DNA of 64,000 nucleotides, from contig NZ_AODK01000013.1 of assembly GCF_000525975.1 (NCBI RefSeq), forward strand, positions 58,175 through 122,174, written 5' to 3'. Positions 38,881 through 49,108 of this stretch are shown one piece after another. The number at the start of each line of letters is the position of its first letter. Position 1 is the first letter of the stretch. The stretch comes from Listeria rocourtiae FSL F6-920. GTDB taxonomy: Bacteria > Bacillota > Bacilli > Lactobacillales > Listeriaceae. A program made the position numbers and the translations under genes. Below the pieces are notes generated by a model, which saw only the letters and a program-made list of their open reading frames with translations, did no database searches and was not told the origin of the DNA.

Positions 38881-39930
38881 TTACTCATTAATAAATTTCA
38901 CGCAAACCGGCTCTGGAACATGAATGTCTTTTTGAAGTAAAGTCAGCGCGCCAGTATCTTTATTTACACCGAATACAGTGACATTGTTCGTGTTTTCATT
39001 GGAAACTAGTAAAATTTCTCCACTTGGATCGAGATCGAAATCACGAGGCCCAATACCTTCAACAGGAGTAGTAGCAGCCAAGCTCAACTTGCCTTCTGTA
39101 TCAATCGCAAACGTTACAACCGCATCTTGTCCACGATTTGACACGTAAAGGAAGCGTCCGTCGTTGGAAATATGAATCGCGCTACCTTTATTTTCACCAC
39201 TGAAATCAGCTGGTAAAGAAGGAATACTTTGAATTTCCGTTAAAACACCTGTTGTTTCATCATAGGTTGCGACAACGACATCAGCTGCCATTTCAGTCAT
39301 AATGTATGCAATTTTGTCATTCGGATGGAAAACTAGATTACGAGGGCCACTTCCACCTTTAACTTTCAGATCGCTTACTTTATCCAATATGCCGTCTTTT
39401 AACGCATAAGTAGTAACATAGTCTGTCCCAAGGTCGCACGTGATGACAAATTTCTCATCTGGCGTAAAACCTGCAAAATGGGCATGCGCTTTTTCTTGGC
39501 GTTCTTTGTTAGGACCAGTACCGATGTGTTGAACAGAGGAACTAGGGGCTTTTAACACACCGTTTTTTTCAGTTGGATAGGCAACGATTGTCCCTAAATG
39601 ATAGTTCGCTGATACGACATAAGCGCCGTCTTTAGAGGCATCAACATAACAAGGAGGATTCCCAGCTTGAACTTCTTGATTCAAATAGTCCAAAGAACCG
39701 TCTTCTTTAATTGCAAAAGCAGCAATCCCGCCGTTTTCACCATCTTTTGCTACAGAATAAAGATATTTTTGGTCATCTGTTAATTTTAGGTATGTCGGGT
39801 TATCCATTTTACCAGCAAGTTTATTCTGCGTAATCTCACCTGTTTTTTTATCGATATGAAGGCGATAAATTCCTTCACTTTCTACTTTGGTGTATGTACC
39901 AATGTAGGCAATTGCTTCGTTGTTAGCCAT
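38881..39930 (-). CDS. Lactonase family protein (6-phosphogluconolactonase-type beta-propeller)
   Basis: This 349-residue seven-bladed propeller is of the Pgl/YkgB class, which opens 6-phosphogluconolactone in the pentose phosphate route. It starts 'AYIGTYTKVESEGIYRLHID' and contains 'AHAHFAGFTPDEKFVITCDL', 'GGSGPRNLVFHPNDKIAYIM' and 'VEGIGPRDFDLDPSGEILLV', the repeated G-P-R-(N/D)-(L/F) blade motif. No signal peptide is present, so it is cytosolic. ATG 39930 follows AAGGAGG. Confidence 0.87.
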   Translation of the reverse strand: MANNEAIAYIGTYTKVESEGIYRLHIDKKTGEITQNKLAGKMDNPTYLKLTDDQKYLYSVAKDGENGGIAAFAIKEDGSLDYLNQEVQAGNPPCYVDASKDGAYVVSANYHLGTIVAYPTEKNGVLKAPSSSVQHIGTGPNKERQEKAHAHFAGFTPDEKFVITCDLGTDYVTTYALKDGILDKVSDLKVKGGSGPRNLVFHPNDKIAYIMTEMAADVVVATYDETTGVLTEIQSIPSLPADFSGENKGSAIHISNDGRFLYVSNRGQDAVVTFAIDTEGKLSLAATTPVEGIGPRDFDLDPSGEILLVSNENTNNVTVFGVNKDTGALTLLQKDIHVPEPVCVKFINE

Positions 39931-40169
39931 AACTCATTTCCTCCTTTATAAGCGTTATCTTCTTTATTATTATAGCACAGGTGGAGAAAAGGATAGGCTT
40001 ATAAAACTATGTTACGAAAAAATTACAATTATTTCACTTTAAATGCTTGGATTTAGAAATATAAAGCATAAAATTAATTGTAATTAGTTAATTCTAAGTG
40101 GATTATGGTGTTTTGAAGCTTTTTACGAAATTTATATAAAACAATTGTAATATAAATGAAACAAAAGTA
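39931..40169. other. AT-rich divergent intergenic region
   Basis: No gene is seen. The stretch is strongly AT-rich and holds three ATTGTAA/TTACAAT words (near 40022, 40077 and 40145), which may be regulatory for the SH3 protein gene. No known operator fits. Confidence 0.4.
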
Positions 40170-40198
40170 TTGACTTAGAAATAAAAGTGGTGTAATAT
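40170..40198 (+). promoter_or_regulatory. SigA promoter of the SH3 protein gene
   Basis: TTGACT (40170-40175), 17 bases and TAATAT (40193-40198) stand about 90 bases before the start codon. Confidence 0.7.
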
Positions 40199-40288
40199 AA
40201 AGATATCGAAAGGCGCCCCGATAAAATTTATAAAACTGTAATTATTCATATACAATTCCTAACTAAAACTAAATTTAAAGGAGAGATT

Positions 40289-40714
40289 ATGATGAACAAC
40301 GTAATGAGCAAAAAAACAACTAAATTGGTAGTAGCAACAGGATTGGTATTGACACTAGCATTCACAACAGTAGCGACAGGAACCTTTGCAGTAGATGCAG
40401 CTCAAACAACACACTATACAGCCAAACCTCAAATGGTAACAGCGAAATCAGCAGTCTACGTTCGTGCAAGTGAGAGCACAAGTTCAAAAATACTCGGTAC
40501 ACTTAAAAAAGGTGAAAAAGTTTACTTCGTGAAAGACGATTATGGATGGAGTAAAGTTACTTATAAAGGTAAAACAGGTTATGTTGGAACACGCTACTTA
40601 AACATACCTGGCAAACAAGTCGGTTCAGCTAAGAAAGCAGAGCCAGTAAAAGCTGTAACACCAACAAAAAAAATAGTAGAAATTAAAGGCAACTGCAATA
40701 ATTTACAAAGGTAA
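40289..40714 (+). CDS. Secreted bacterial SH3-domain protein, probably C-terminally truncated
   Basis: This 141-residue protein has a signal peptide cut near 'FAVDAA' (residues 34-37), then an SH3b domain 'KSAVYVRASESTSSKILGTL' to 'WSKVTYKGKTGYVGTRYL', which commonly binds cell-wall peptide. A Lys/Pro/Thr linker follows and the frame ends 'KGNCNNLQR'. Read one base on, the next bases encode IIYKGKIGYSSN and a stop, which is the end of a second SH3b unit. So the gene seems to have lost most of a second repeat. It may be cell-wall associated; no enzyme domain is present. Confidence 0.7.
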   Translation: MMNNVMSKKTTKLVVATGLVLTLAFTTVATGTFAVDAAQTTHYTAKPQMVTAKSAVYVRASESTSSKILGTLKKGEKVYFVKDDYGWSKVTYKGKTGYVGTRYLNIPGKQVGSAKKAEPVKAVTPTKKIVEIKGNCNNLQR

Positions 40715-40858
40715 GATAGGTTATTCGAGCAACTAATTTTTAAATCTAAATAGCTTAGCAACAAGAGTGAAAGTTGTGAGGTAAGCAGTATTACACCACA
40801 AAAATGAGTAACTCATTATATAGATTTTTGCACAAACTCTCCCCACGAAGAATGAATA

Positions 40859-40899
40859 GGACGCGAACTGGTTTACAAGCAGTTTAGCGTTCTTTTTTT
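40859..40899 (+). terminator. Terminator of the SH3 protein gene
   Basis: GGACGCGAACTG pairs with CAGTTTAGCGTTC (two small bulges) around a 9-nt loop and is followed by T7. Confidence 0.75.
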
Positions 40900-40992
40900 G
40901 CGTAGTTGTTGGAGTTTTTTTTGAATTGCTTTTTAAATTAGATTTTGTATAGTGATTTATAAAATTTTTTAACTTATTATTTTTTGAGTGTT

Positions 40993-41100
40993 GTGGTGCC
41001 AAATCTAAGCATTGGAGAGAATGTCGTTGTAGGTGCAGGAAGTACACTGACACGTAATATTGAGTCGACGTTAGAATATAGCAGAAAAAAGACCGAATAG
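40993..41100 (+). pseudogene. Hexapeptide-repeat acyltransferase, C-terminal remnant
   Basis: The frame reads 'VPNLSIGENVVVGAGSTLTR' then NIES and a short Lys-rich end at the TAG at 41098-41100. The (I/V)-G-x-x-x-x-(V/I)-G-A-G-S pattern is the left-handed beta-helix coil of acetyltransferases such as NeuD-type sugar acyltransferases. Everything upstream is missing and there is no start or RBS. The stop lies inside the gdhA terminator. It is a relic of deletion or transfer. Confidence 0.65.
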
Positions 41101-41133
41101 TGAGGGAGCAATCCATCATTATTCGGTCTTTTT
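41085..41133 (-). terminator. Terminator of gdhA, bidirectional
   Basis: AAAAAGACCGAATA and TATTCGGTCTTTTT are perfect 14-base arms around a 20-nt loop. Confidence 0.85.
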
Positions 41134-41138
41134 ATTAT

Positions 41139-42557
<1,419 letters not shown>

Positions 42558-42770
42558 TCATTGAATGGAATATAATGGCCTGCGTTTGTTCTGTTTTTCA
42601 GGATTTGGCTGTTCTGAAATTTCACTTATAATGTTAGTTTACACGAAATATGATAAGGATACAAGATAAAAAAACGATTTTTCAGATTTTTTTTAACAAG
42701 GTGCGCAATTTATAAACGCTTTCTTTGTGTGGCTTTGGAATGTTACAATGAAGGGGAGTTTTGAAAAGAA

Positions 42771-43571
42771 ATGAGGGAATGGATAGTGTACAAAGATGAA
42801 ATGTTAGAAAAAGGCTTTATTCGATTCGATGCTGGAGCGGATATTGGTCATTTACATAAGAAGGAAACGGGTTGGGTTAAGGAGCAGTTTGCTGAAATTG
42901 AACGGGCTTTTGAAGATTTGCCGGTAGATGCTTATGCTTCAGGGCTTCATCGCTATCGCCGTTTTTCACGTGCGGTTATTTTGCCTTGGTCGAATCAAGT
43001 GGAATGGTTACCGGCGATGGTAAATGCAGATGGAGAGGAAGTTGCGGAGTATTTTCAAGGGGCGTTTAATCCAGAGTTTAAGGATGCGTACCGCAGTTTT
43101 CCGATGCTACAAAAGGAAATGTTAGAAAATGAGCTTTTGAAGCACATTATTCAATTTGATTTTGCACAGACGTATTGGGATAAGCGCGATTTGGTGATGC
43201 CGGTCAATGTTGGCGTGCATTTTGTGAAGTTGAAGGTGGAGCGTGATGGGGATGAGGCTGTTTCGTCGCCAAATTGTTTGCATCGTGATGGTGAGCCGTT
43301 TACGTTTGCTCATTTGGTGAAGCGTCAGAATGTTGTTGGTGGTCAGAATGTGATTGCAACGGTAGATGATGTGGATCAGTTTCCTGAAAATATTGATGCT
43401 GAGCATATTTTTGCGGATTTCGCGTTAACAGAAGCTTTGGAATCTTATGGGGTTGCGGATATAGCTGTGAGTCATTATGTGAGTGCAGTACATAAGGGGG
43501 CGGGTGACGAGGCTGGGGAGCGATCGATGATTTTGATTGATTATCAGCCGACTGTTGTGAAGCCTATATAG
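42771..43571 (+). CDS. 2OG-Fe(II) dioxygenase family protein
   Basis: This 266-residue protein resembles the 2OG-Fe_dioxy family that includes B. thuringiensis L-isoleucine 4-hydroxylase. The iron motif H-x-D is in 'PNCLHRDGEPFTFAHLV', followed by 'QNVVGGQNVIATVDDVD' and the distal His region 'DIAVSHYVSAVHKGAG' with a downstream Arg in 'GERSMILIDYQP' likely to bind 2-oxoglutarate. It would hydroxylate an amino acid or like substrate; which one is unknown. ATG 42771 is used; GTG 42786 has a closer GAGGGAA. Confidence 0.75.
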   Translation: MREWIVYKDEMLEKGFIRFDAGADIGHLHKKETGWVKEQFAEIERAFEDLPVDAYASGLHRYRRFSRAVILPWSNQVEWLPAMVNADGEEVAEYFQGAFNPEFKDAYRSFPMLQKEMLENELLKHIIQFDFAQTYWDKRDLVMPVNVGVHFVKLKVERDGDEAVSSPNCLHRDGEPFTFAHLVKRQNVVGGQNVIATVDDVDQFPENIDAEHIFADFALTEALESYGVADIAVSHYVSAVHKGAGDEAGERSMILIDYQPTVVKPI

Positions 43572-43597
43572 AGAAACATAAAAGGGAGACAGTAATT

Positions 43598-43933
43598 ATG
43601 GAAAGTAAGCATGCATGGATTATTGGGATTTGCTTAATTATTGCGGGGTGTACAATTGGAGGTGGGCTGTCTGATTCTGGTGATTATATGGATGAAGGAC
43701 CTAGGCAGGTAGAGATTTCAAATGAAAGCCCGATTGATGTTCAAGTGGGGAGTTTAGAGCCGAAATTACTAGATGAAGATAGTGCGATGATTTATTTAGG
43801 TATTGGCGATGAAGAGATGGGGCTTTTGAAAAAGCTAGGGAATTTACCTAGCATTACGATAAAGGGTTATGTTTATTATCCTAGAGAAGCTTTGGACAAA
43901 TGGCTAACGGAAAACGTAGGAAAGACGTTTTAG
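43598..43933 (+). CDS. Small lipoprotein or membrane-tethered protein with helix-turn-helix-like end
   Basis: This 111-residue protein joins two unlike parts. The first 18 residues end IIAGC, a good lipobox, although they could also be a membrane helix. The last 45 residues, 'KKLGNLPSITIKGYVYYPRE' and 'ALDKWLTENVGKTF', look like the winged-helix excisionase/MerR-like fold where '(Y/F)PREALDKWL' ends the recognition part. A DNA-binding fold outside the cell would be odd, so either it is a membrane-tethered regulator or the likeness is false. ATG 43598 follows AAAGGGAG. Confidence 0.55.
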   Translation: MESKHAWIIGICLIIAGCTIGGGLSDSGDYMDEGPRQVEISNESPIDVQVGSLEPKLLDEDSAMIYLGIGDEEMGLLKKLGNLPSITIKGYVYYPREALDKWLTENVGKTF

Positions 43934-43973
43934 CTAAGAAGTACAACTGAATGTTAGAATGTGAGTTATTATT

Positions 43974-44162
43974 ATGAGCAAGTTTGATGCTTCAAAATTA
44001 AATCTGATATTGCTAACGATATTGTGGTCTGTTTTATTAGGAGTTACAGTTGCTAATTATTTTAATGGCAGATCGCCTCTAGTTCTTATGTTAATAGTGA
44101 TTGTTATAGTGGGATTGATACTGAATTTTGTGCGTTATTTCATTGCGAATAAGAAGAAATAA
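43974..44162 (+). CDS. Small two-helix membrane protein
   Basis: No family is recognised. The 62-residue protein has two hydrophobic helices ('LILLTILWSVLLGVTVANYF' and 'LVLMLIVIVIVGLILNFV') and a basic end 'RYFIANKKK'. The ribosome site is weak (GTGAG). It follows the HTH-like lipoprotein gene by 40 bases and may be cotranscribed. Confidence 0.5.
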   Translation: MSKFDASKLNLILLTILWSVLLGVTVANYFNGRSPLVLMLIVIVIVGLILNFVRYFIANKKK

Positions 44163-44716
44163 GAGAGCGTTACCTAGTGTAAGTAATTGGCTTGTGGGCG
44201 GTATGTGTGAGGTGTTAGTTTGTAGTATAAGAGCCACTGGGGGATTACATGCTCCCTGCGTTCGTCTGCATATTGAGGCTCTAACTCAGCTAGAGAGGCT
44301 TCGTAAGAGACTCAACAACAACAGCACCCACGGGGGGAACCGTGGGTGCAGTAGGGAGTTTTAGGAGTTTATGGTGACGACGATTTAAAGGGATATCAGG
44401 GAAATTTTATGATATAGGGATATATATTCTCGGTATGGAGCAAAGCGAGTAATGCTCGTCAATTTCGAATAGGGAATGAGTTTTCTTTTGAAGCGTGTAT
44501 TAGGTTCTTTAAAGGAAAGCTCATTTTATTTATCGTCGCCACCACATCATCTTGGGGAAAAGATGAATTGCTCCAATAAAATAAGTATAACTTGAAATGA
44601 AATTTGGAAACATCGTTTTAGCTTACAATTTGAAATGGAAATGTGACAGTTTTGTTAGGTTTGCTTTATTAGATGAGAATGTGATGAGAGTAGGCTTATA
44701 GCCATGTTAGAAAGTA
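44163..44716. other. Non-coding stretch with a GC-rich structured segment
   Basis: No convincing gene lies in these 554 bases. At 44230-44347 the base content is richer in GC than around it and folds well: AGAGCC/GGCTCT (44231-44236 with 44277-44282), GGGG/CTCC inside it, and a perfect 10-bp hairpin GCACCCACGG / CCGTGGGTGC (44322-44347). A small RNA, or a relic of a mobile element, would both fit. From 44348 on the sequence is AT-rich with short broken frames. Confidence 0.4.
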
Positions 44717-45799
44717 TTATTTTGTATCTAGAATTGATGCCAAGGCTTGGATACATGCTCGATTTTCACTAGCTGAACCGATAGTAATTCGTAGCCAATT
44801 TGGTCTGAGACCGGCGCGTACGATATAGCCTTTTTGGAGGAGCTGGTTGAATAGCTCTGTGGCATCGTGCTTGGTGTCGAAAAAGATGAAGTTGGCATCG
44901 GATTTGTAGTAAGTGAGGCTACGTTCGTCTAGGAAATCATACCATTGTTGTAACCCCTTTGTATTCGCGTCTATGCATTTTTCGACAAATGCTTGATCGG
45001 AAAGTGCTGCAGTTGCGGCGGATTGGGCGATGGATGAAGTATTAAATGGAAGTCGTACAATATTAAGGGGTTCTATCAACGGGTCTGGGATGATAGCGTA
45101 TCCGATTCGTAAGCCTGCTAAACCGTAAATTTTGGAGAAGGTGCGCATGATGATGAGATTTGGAAAACGGTCTAAAAGTGCGAATGTGTCTGGGTATTCT
45201 GCCGATGTGGCGTATTCAAAATAGGCTTCGTCGCTGATGATTAATACATCGTTGGGAACCGATTCCAGCAAAGTTAGGACTTCTTGCTGGCTGGAAATCG
45301 TGCCTGTTGGATTATTCGGATTGCAGAGCCAGATAATTTTTGTACGAGTGTTGACGGCGCTAGCCATCGCAGTTAAATCGGATTTACCAGTTGCTTCATT
45401 TACTGGAATACGGATTGTTTCAGCGCCTTCAATCGTAGCATGTAGTGAATATTGAGAGAATGTTGGTGCAGCTTCGATGATATTATCGCCGGGTTCTAGA
45501 ACAGCGCGTGAGATAATTTGGATGACGTCATCGAGACCAGATCCGAGTAGAATTTTGTCTGTGGATACACCGTGAAAAGCGGCAATGTTTTCGCGTAGAA
45601 TTCTTCCAGCACCATCAGGGTAATAGGACAAGCTGGTCGCACCTTCATTCAAGATTCGCGTGACCGATTTAGACGTGCCAAAGGGATTTTCATTGGACGC
45701 TAGTTTGGTGATCTTTTTTAGTCCAAGTTCGCGGCGTACTTCTTCAAGCGGTTTACCAGGTTTATAGGCAGATAGAGTGTTTAGCGATGATTTTACCAT
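44717..45799 (-). CDS. hisC: Histidinol-phosphate aminotransferase
   Basis: This 360-residue PLP enzyme converts imidazole acetol phosphate to histidinol phosphate. Seen are 'KLASNENPFGTSKSV', 'WLCNPNNPTGTISSQQEV', 'LIISDEAYFEYA', and the PLP Lys in 'MRTFSKIYGLAGLRIGYAII'. The frame opens at 45823, but AAGGAGG lies inside that stretch, eight bases before ATG 45799, which I use. It is the last gene of the his operon, 14 bases after hisE. Confidence 0.93.
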   Translation of the reverse strand: MVKSSLNTLSAYKPGKPLEEVRRELGLKKITKLASNENPFGTSKSVTRILNEGATSLSYYPDGAGRILRENIAAFHGVSTDKILLGSGLDDVIQIISRAVLEPGDNIIEAAPTFSQYSLHATIEGAETIRIPVNEATGKSDLTAMASAVNTRTKIIWLCNPNNPTGTISSQQEVLTLLESVPNDVLIISDEAYFEYATSAEYPDTFALLDRFPNLIIMRTFSKIYGLAGLRIGYAIIPDPLIEPLNIVRLPFNTSSIAQSAATAALSDQAFVEKCIDANTKGLQQWYDFLDERSLTYYKSDANFIFFDTKHDATELFNQLLQKGYIVRAGLRPNWLRITIGSASENRACIQALASILDTK

Positions 45800-45812
45800 A
45801 TGTTGAGCCTCC

Positions 45813-46133
45813 TTATAATTCATCGATTGGTTTGCGATCCTTTGTGACGCTTAGTTTACCTTCACGTTTTTCAAGTTCGTGCGCAATATCTTCCGGTGTC
45901 AATCCTTGCTGTGCTAAGAGTACGAGGATGTGGTAGGTCAAATCGGCGAGTTCTGAGGTGAGTTCTGCGTTGTCATTATTTTTTGCTGCAATGACCACCT
46001 CTGTTGTTTCTTCACCCACTTTTTTTAAAATTTTATCAAGGCCATGGTTGAATAAATAGTTGGTGTAGGAACCTTCTTTTGGAGCGGTTTTACGATCAGT
46101 GATTTGGTCGAAAAGTTCGGTTAGAATCGTCAT
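45813..46133 (-). CDS. hisE: Phosphoribosyl-ATP pyrophosphatase
   Basis: This 106-residue MazG-fold enzyme carries out the second step of histidine synthesis. Its signature is '[17 protein letters not shown]' with the metal-binding E-x-x-E-x-x-(E/x)-A and '[18 protein letters not shown]' (E-x-x-D). It overlaps the hisI end by four bases (ATGA). HisE and HisI are separate here, not fused as in many bacteria. Confidence 0.93.
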   Translation of the reverse strand: MTILTELFDQITDRKTAPKEGSYTNYLFNHGLDKILKKVGEETTEVVIAAKNNDNAELTSELADLTYHILVLLAQQGLTPEDIAHELEKREGKLSVTKDRKPIDEL

Positions 46134-46451
46134 TTTTCGGTCACTTCCTTTTCTAAATTAAAAAAGCAACTGTGCGCGCCTGTATGACAGGCGGCTCCAA
46201 TCTGGTCGACACGAATTAGAAGTGTGTCATTATCACAATCGGAGCGGATTTCTTTGACGTGCTGAAAATGGCCAGATGTCGCTCCCTTATTCCAGAGTTC
46301 ATTACGGGAACGAGAGAAAAACCAAGTCGTGTTTGTATCGAGCGTTTTTTTGATAACTCTCGGCATTCATATAGGCGAGCATGAGGATGTCACCGCTCGT
46401 ATCTTCTACGATAATTGCAGGAATGAGACCTTTTGAAAAATCAAGTGTCAT
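46130..46451 (-). CDS. hisI: Phosphoribosyl-AMP cyclohydrolase (frameshifted)
   Basis: This enzyme of 106 residues opens the purine ring in step three. The first frame gives '[17 protein letters not shown]' and '[10 protein letters not shown]'; the second gives '[21 protein letters not shown]', quoted in part, then '[23 protein letters not shown]', in which the Asp-x-Asp and Cys/His zinc ligands are seen. The break is at T7 46345-46351; six bases give '[15 protein letters not shown]'. ATG 46451 overlaps the hisF stop (ATGA). A true loss would break the operon's pathway, so an error is more likely. Confidence 0.9.
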
Positions 46452-47209
46452 GGGCGAATGGCAACTCCTTTCTTTTGCAAAATTTGCTTGACTTCTGGAA
46501 TCGTGACTTCGCCATAATGGAAAATCGAAGCAGCGAGTGCAGCGTCAGCGCTTGTTTTTGCGAATACTTCTGCCATATGATCAACGCTTCCACAGCCGCC
46601 TGATGCGATAACGGGAACAGAGACGGCTTTACAAATTGCATTGGTGAGTGAGATGTCATAACCGTCTTTGGTACCATCGCCATCCATGCTCGTTAGGAGT
46701 ATTTCGCCAGCACCTAGTGAGACGGCTTTTTTAGCCCACTGGATTGCATCAAGACCAGTGTCATCACGCCCGCCGCGACTGTAAACATGCCAGGAATTAT
46801 CCTCAGCATGATATTTAGCATCGATGGCGACAACGATACATTGCTTGCCAAATTTGGCAGCACCTTCTGCGATTAAATTGGGGTTTTTAAGGGCGGCTGA
46901 ATTGAGAGAAATTTTGTCCGCCCCAGCTTGAAGTAGTGCTTTCATGTTCGAAACAGAATGGATACCTCCGCCGACGGTAAGTGGAATAAAGACTTGCTTC
47001 GCTGTATGTTCCACAACCTCAATCATTGTTCGGCGCTCTTCATGCGTCGCTGTGATATCAAGGAAAACGAGTTCGTCTGCCCCAGCTTCATTGTAAGCTT
47101 TGGCGATTTCAACAGGATCACCAACATCTGTTAGCGACACGAAATTGATACCCTTCACGACACGCCCATCCGTTACGTCCAAGCAGGGAATGATACGTTT
47201 AGTCAGCAA
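46448..47209 (-). CDS. hisF: Imidazole glycerol phosphate synthase cyclase subunit
   Basis: This 253-residue TIM barrel pairs with HisH and joins ammonia to PRFAR. It has '[16 protein letters not shown]' (catalytic Asp), '[20 protein letters not shown]', '[13 protein letters not shown]' (second catalytic Asp) and '[17 protein letters not shown]'. The family starts M-L-T-K-R-I-I, which fixes the start as TTG 47209, with GGTGGAG before it; the longer frame to 47290 is rejected. It overlaps the hisA end by 11 bases. Confidence 0.93.
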   Translation of the reverse strand: MLTKRIIPCLDVTDGRVVKGINFVSLTDVGDPVEIAKAYNEAGADELVFLDITATHEERRTMIEVVEHTAKQVFIPLTVGGGIHSVSNMKALLQAGADKISLNSAALKNPNLIAEGAAKFGKQCIVVAIDAKYHAEDNSWHVYSRGGRDDTGLDAIQWAKKAVSLGAGEILLTSMDGDGTKDGYDISLTNAICKAVSVPVIASGGCGSVDHMAEVFAKTSADAALAASIFHYGEVTIPEVKQILQKKGVAIRP

Positions 47210-47924
47210 GGCTCTCCACCTCCGTGATTTCTGCCATTGAAATATTGCCGTTATACAAAGCTTTACCGCAAATTGCACCGTATAAATCAAGTGCCGAAAG
47301 TTGCTCTAAATCTTGCTTATCACTTACACCGCCAGATGCGATAATATCGATGGAAACAGCTTGTTGCAAAGCTTGAAGTTGTTCCAAATTCGGGCCTTCC
47401 AATGTACCGTCTTTTGCAATATCTGTAAAAATGATTGTTTGCACGCCACTTTTTTCAACTTCTCGCGCAAACGTAAGGTAGTCTGTAGCGCTCACATCGA
47501 GCCAACCAGACGTTGCAACAAAGCCATCTTTCGCATCAATTCCAACTGCTATTTTGGCACCGTAAAGTTTTACAGCATCACGAACTAAATCAGGATTTTC
47601 AAGCGCCGCCGAACCAATAATCACGCGATCAATGCCTGCTTCTTCAAGGTAAAATGTAATCTGTCTCATTGTCCGAATTCCTCCGCCTACTTGAACGGGG
47701 AGTTTAGCTACTTTTTTCATCGCTCGAATAACGTCCAAGTTCACGGGTTTTCCTTCCAAGGCACCGTCTAAATCGACAATATGTAAGTACGTTGCGCCTT
47801 GCTTACTAAATGCTGTGGCTTGAGCAATAGGGTCAGGATTCACAACGGTTTCTTGCGCAAAATCACCTTGATAAAGTCGCACACAACGGCCGTCTTTTAA
47901 ATCTATTGCTGGGAAGATCTGCAT
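47199..47924 (-). CDS. hisA: ProFAR isomerase
   Basis: This 241-residue TIM barrel isomerises ProFAR to PRFAR. Half-barrel motifs are '[19 protein letters not shown]' (base Asp), '[13 protein letters not shown]', '[15 protein letters not shown]' and '[15 protein letters not shown]' (acid Asp), with '[13 protein letters not shown]' at the phosphate site. ATG 47924 lies inside the hisH end and follows AAGGAGG, so the two are coupled. Confidence 0.94.
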   Translation of the reverse strand: MQIFPAIDLKDGRCVRLYQGDFAQETVVNPDPIAQATAFSKQGATYLHIVDLDGALEGKPVNLDVIRAMKKVAKLPVQVGGGIRTMRQITFYLEEAGIDRVIIGSAALENPDLVRDAVKLYGAKIAVGIDAKDGFVATSGWLDVSATDYLTFAREVEKSGVQTIIFTDIAKDGTLEGPNLEQLQALQQAVSIDIIASGGVSDKQDLEQLSALDLYGAICGKALYNGNISMAEITEVESLAD

Positions 47925-48523
47925 GCTATTACCTCCTTAAATCCTTGTAAAATATTGAGTCCTGCTTGTCCACTTTTTTCGGGATGAAACTGGGCGCCAT
48001 ATACGTTCTCATTTGCTATAATGCCGGGAACTTCTACTGAATAATCACTCGAAGCCAGTACATACTTTTCATCACAAACTGCATAATACGAATGTACATA
48101 GTACACAAAATTGCCGTCTTGATCTTGCGTTAATGGTGAGTTCTGCTTTACCTCTAACCGATTCCATCCCATATGAGGAATTTTAGCTGTATCTGGCAAT
48201 AATTTTGCGTGACCAGGAATAAGCCCAAGCCCTTGTGTGTAGCCAAATTCTTCACTAGAATCAAGCAATAATTGCATCCCAAGACAAACACCAAGTAATG
48301 GTTTTCCGTGCGCCACAGCTTCTTGCAAAGCAGGGATTAAATCTCGTTCCTCCAATGCTGCCATCGCTTGTGGGAAAGCACCTACACCAGGTAAAATAAT
48401 CCCATCTGCCTCCAAAATTGTATTTTTCGCAGCAGTTATCGTATTTTCCAATCCAATAAAATCAAGTGCTTTGCTGACACTTTTCGTGTTACCCGCATCA
48501 TAGTCAATAATGGCAATTCGCAT
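47903..48523 (-). CDS. hisH: Imidazole glycerol phosphate synthase glutaminase subunit
   Basis: This 206-residue class I glutamine amidotransferase supplies ammonia to HisF. The nucleophile Cys is in 'LLGVCLGMQLLLDSSEEFG', the oxyanion part is 'ILPGVGAFPQAM', and the His-x-Glu pair is in 'GAQFHPEKSGQAG'. Its start follows the hisB stop with no gap. Confidence 0.94.
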   Translation of the reverse strand: MRIAIIDYDAGNTKSVSKALDFIGLENTITAAKNTILEADGIILPGVGAFPQAMAALEERDLIPALQEAVAHGKPLLGVCLGMQLLLDSSEEFGYTQGLGLIPGHAKLLPDTAKIPHMGWNRLEVKQNSPLTQDQDGNFVYYVHSYYAVCDEKYVLASSDYSVEVPGIIANENVYGAQFHPEKSGQAGLNILQGFKEVIACRSSQQ

Positions 48524-49108
48524 TTACAGCACACCTTTCGTTGAGTTAACACCCACGATATCAGGATTCACCGTAATTGCTTGACGCAAGGCTCGACCAA
48601 ATGCTTTAAATAACGCTTCAATTTTGTGATGTGTATTTTTGCCGTAGAGGACGCGGCAGTGCAGGTTCATCGCAGCATTAAATGCCACAGCTTGGAAAAA
48701 CTCTTCTACCAATTCCGTATCAAAAGCACCAAGTTTTGGATTATCAAATGTTGCATCAAAGACTAAATATGAGCGACCACTCAAGTCAAGTGCCACAAAG
48801 CCAAGCGACTCATCCATTGGCACATATTCCGAACCGTAACGATTAATGCCAGCTTTATCGCCAAGTGCTGCCTTCAAGCATTGCCCAAGAACAATCCCAA
48901 CATCTTCCGCTGTGTGATGCGAATCCACTTCCAAGTCACCAATTGCTTCACAAACAAACCCAATACGGCTGTGTCTTGCAAACAAAGTTAACATATGGTC
49001 AAGAAAACCAACCCCGGTATTAATCTCGCATCTCTCTGGCTGATCTAGATAAACCTCCATTTTAATGGCTGTTTCTGCTGTTTTCCGTTCTATTTTAGCT
49101 GTTCTCAT
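48524..49108 (-). CDS. hisB: Imidazoleglycerol-phosphate dehydratase
   Basis: This 194-residue Mn2+ enzyme removes water from IGP. The two metal motifs are '[16 protein letters not shown]' with '[15 protein letters not shown]', and '[20 protein letters not shown]'. There is no phosphatase domain, so the phosphatase role falls to the divergent hisJ. The frame is open to 49150, but ATG 49108 matches the family start 'R-x-A-x-I-x-R-x-T' and follows AGGAGG. It overlaps hisD by 14 bases. Confidence 0.94.
   Translation of the reverse strand: MRTAKIERKTAETAIKMEVYLDQPERCEINTGVGFLDHMLTLFARHSRIGFVCEAIGDLEVDSHHTAEDVGIVLGQCLKAALGDKAGINRYGSEYVPMDESLGFVALDLSGRSYLVFDATFDNPKLGAFDTELVEEFFQAVAFNAAMNLHCRVLYGKNTHHKIEALFKAFGRALRQAITVNPDIVGVNSTKGVL

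Noticed and set aside
40733..41119. 128-residue leftward frame between the SH3 gene and gdhA
   Set aside because: No ribosome site, low-complexity content, and it overlaps two terminators and the acyltransferase remnant.
44128..44364. 78-residue frame over the structured gap
   Set aside because: It starts inside the small membrane protein gene, runs through perfect stems and has no ribosome site.
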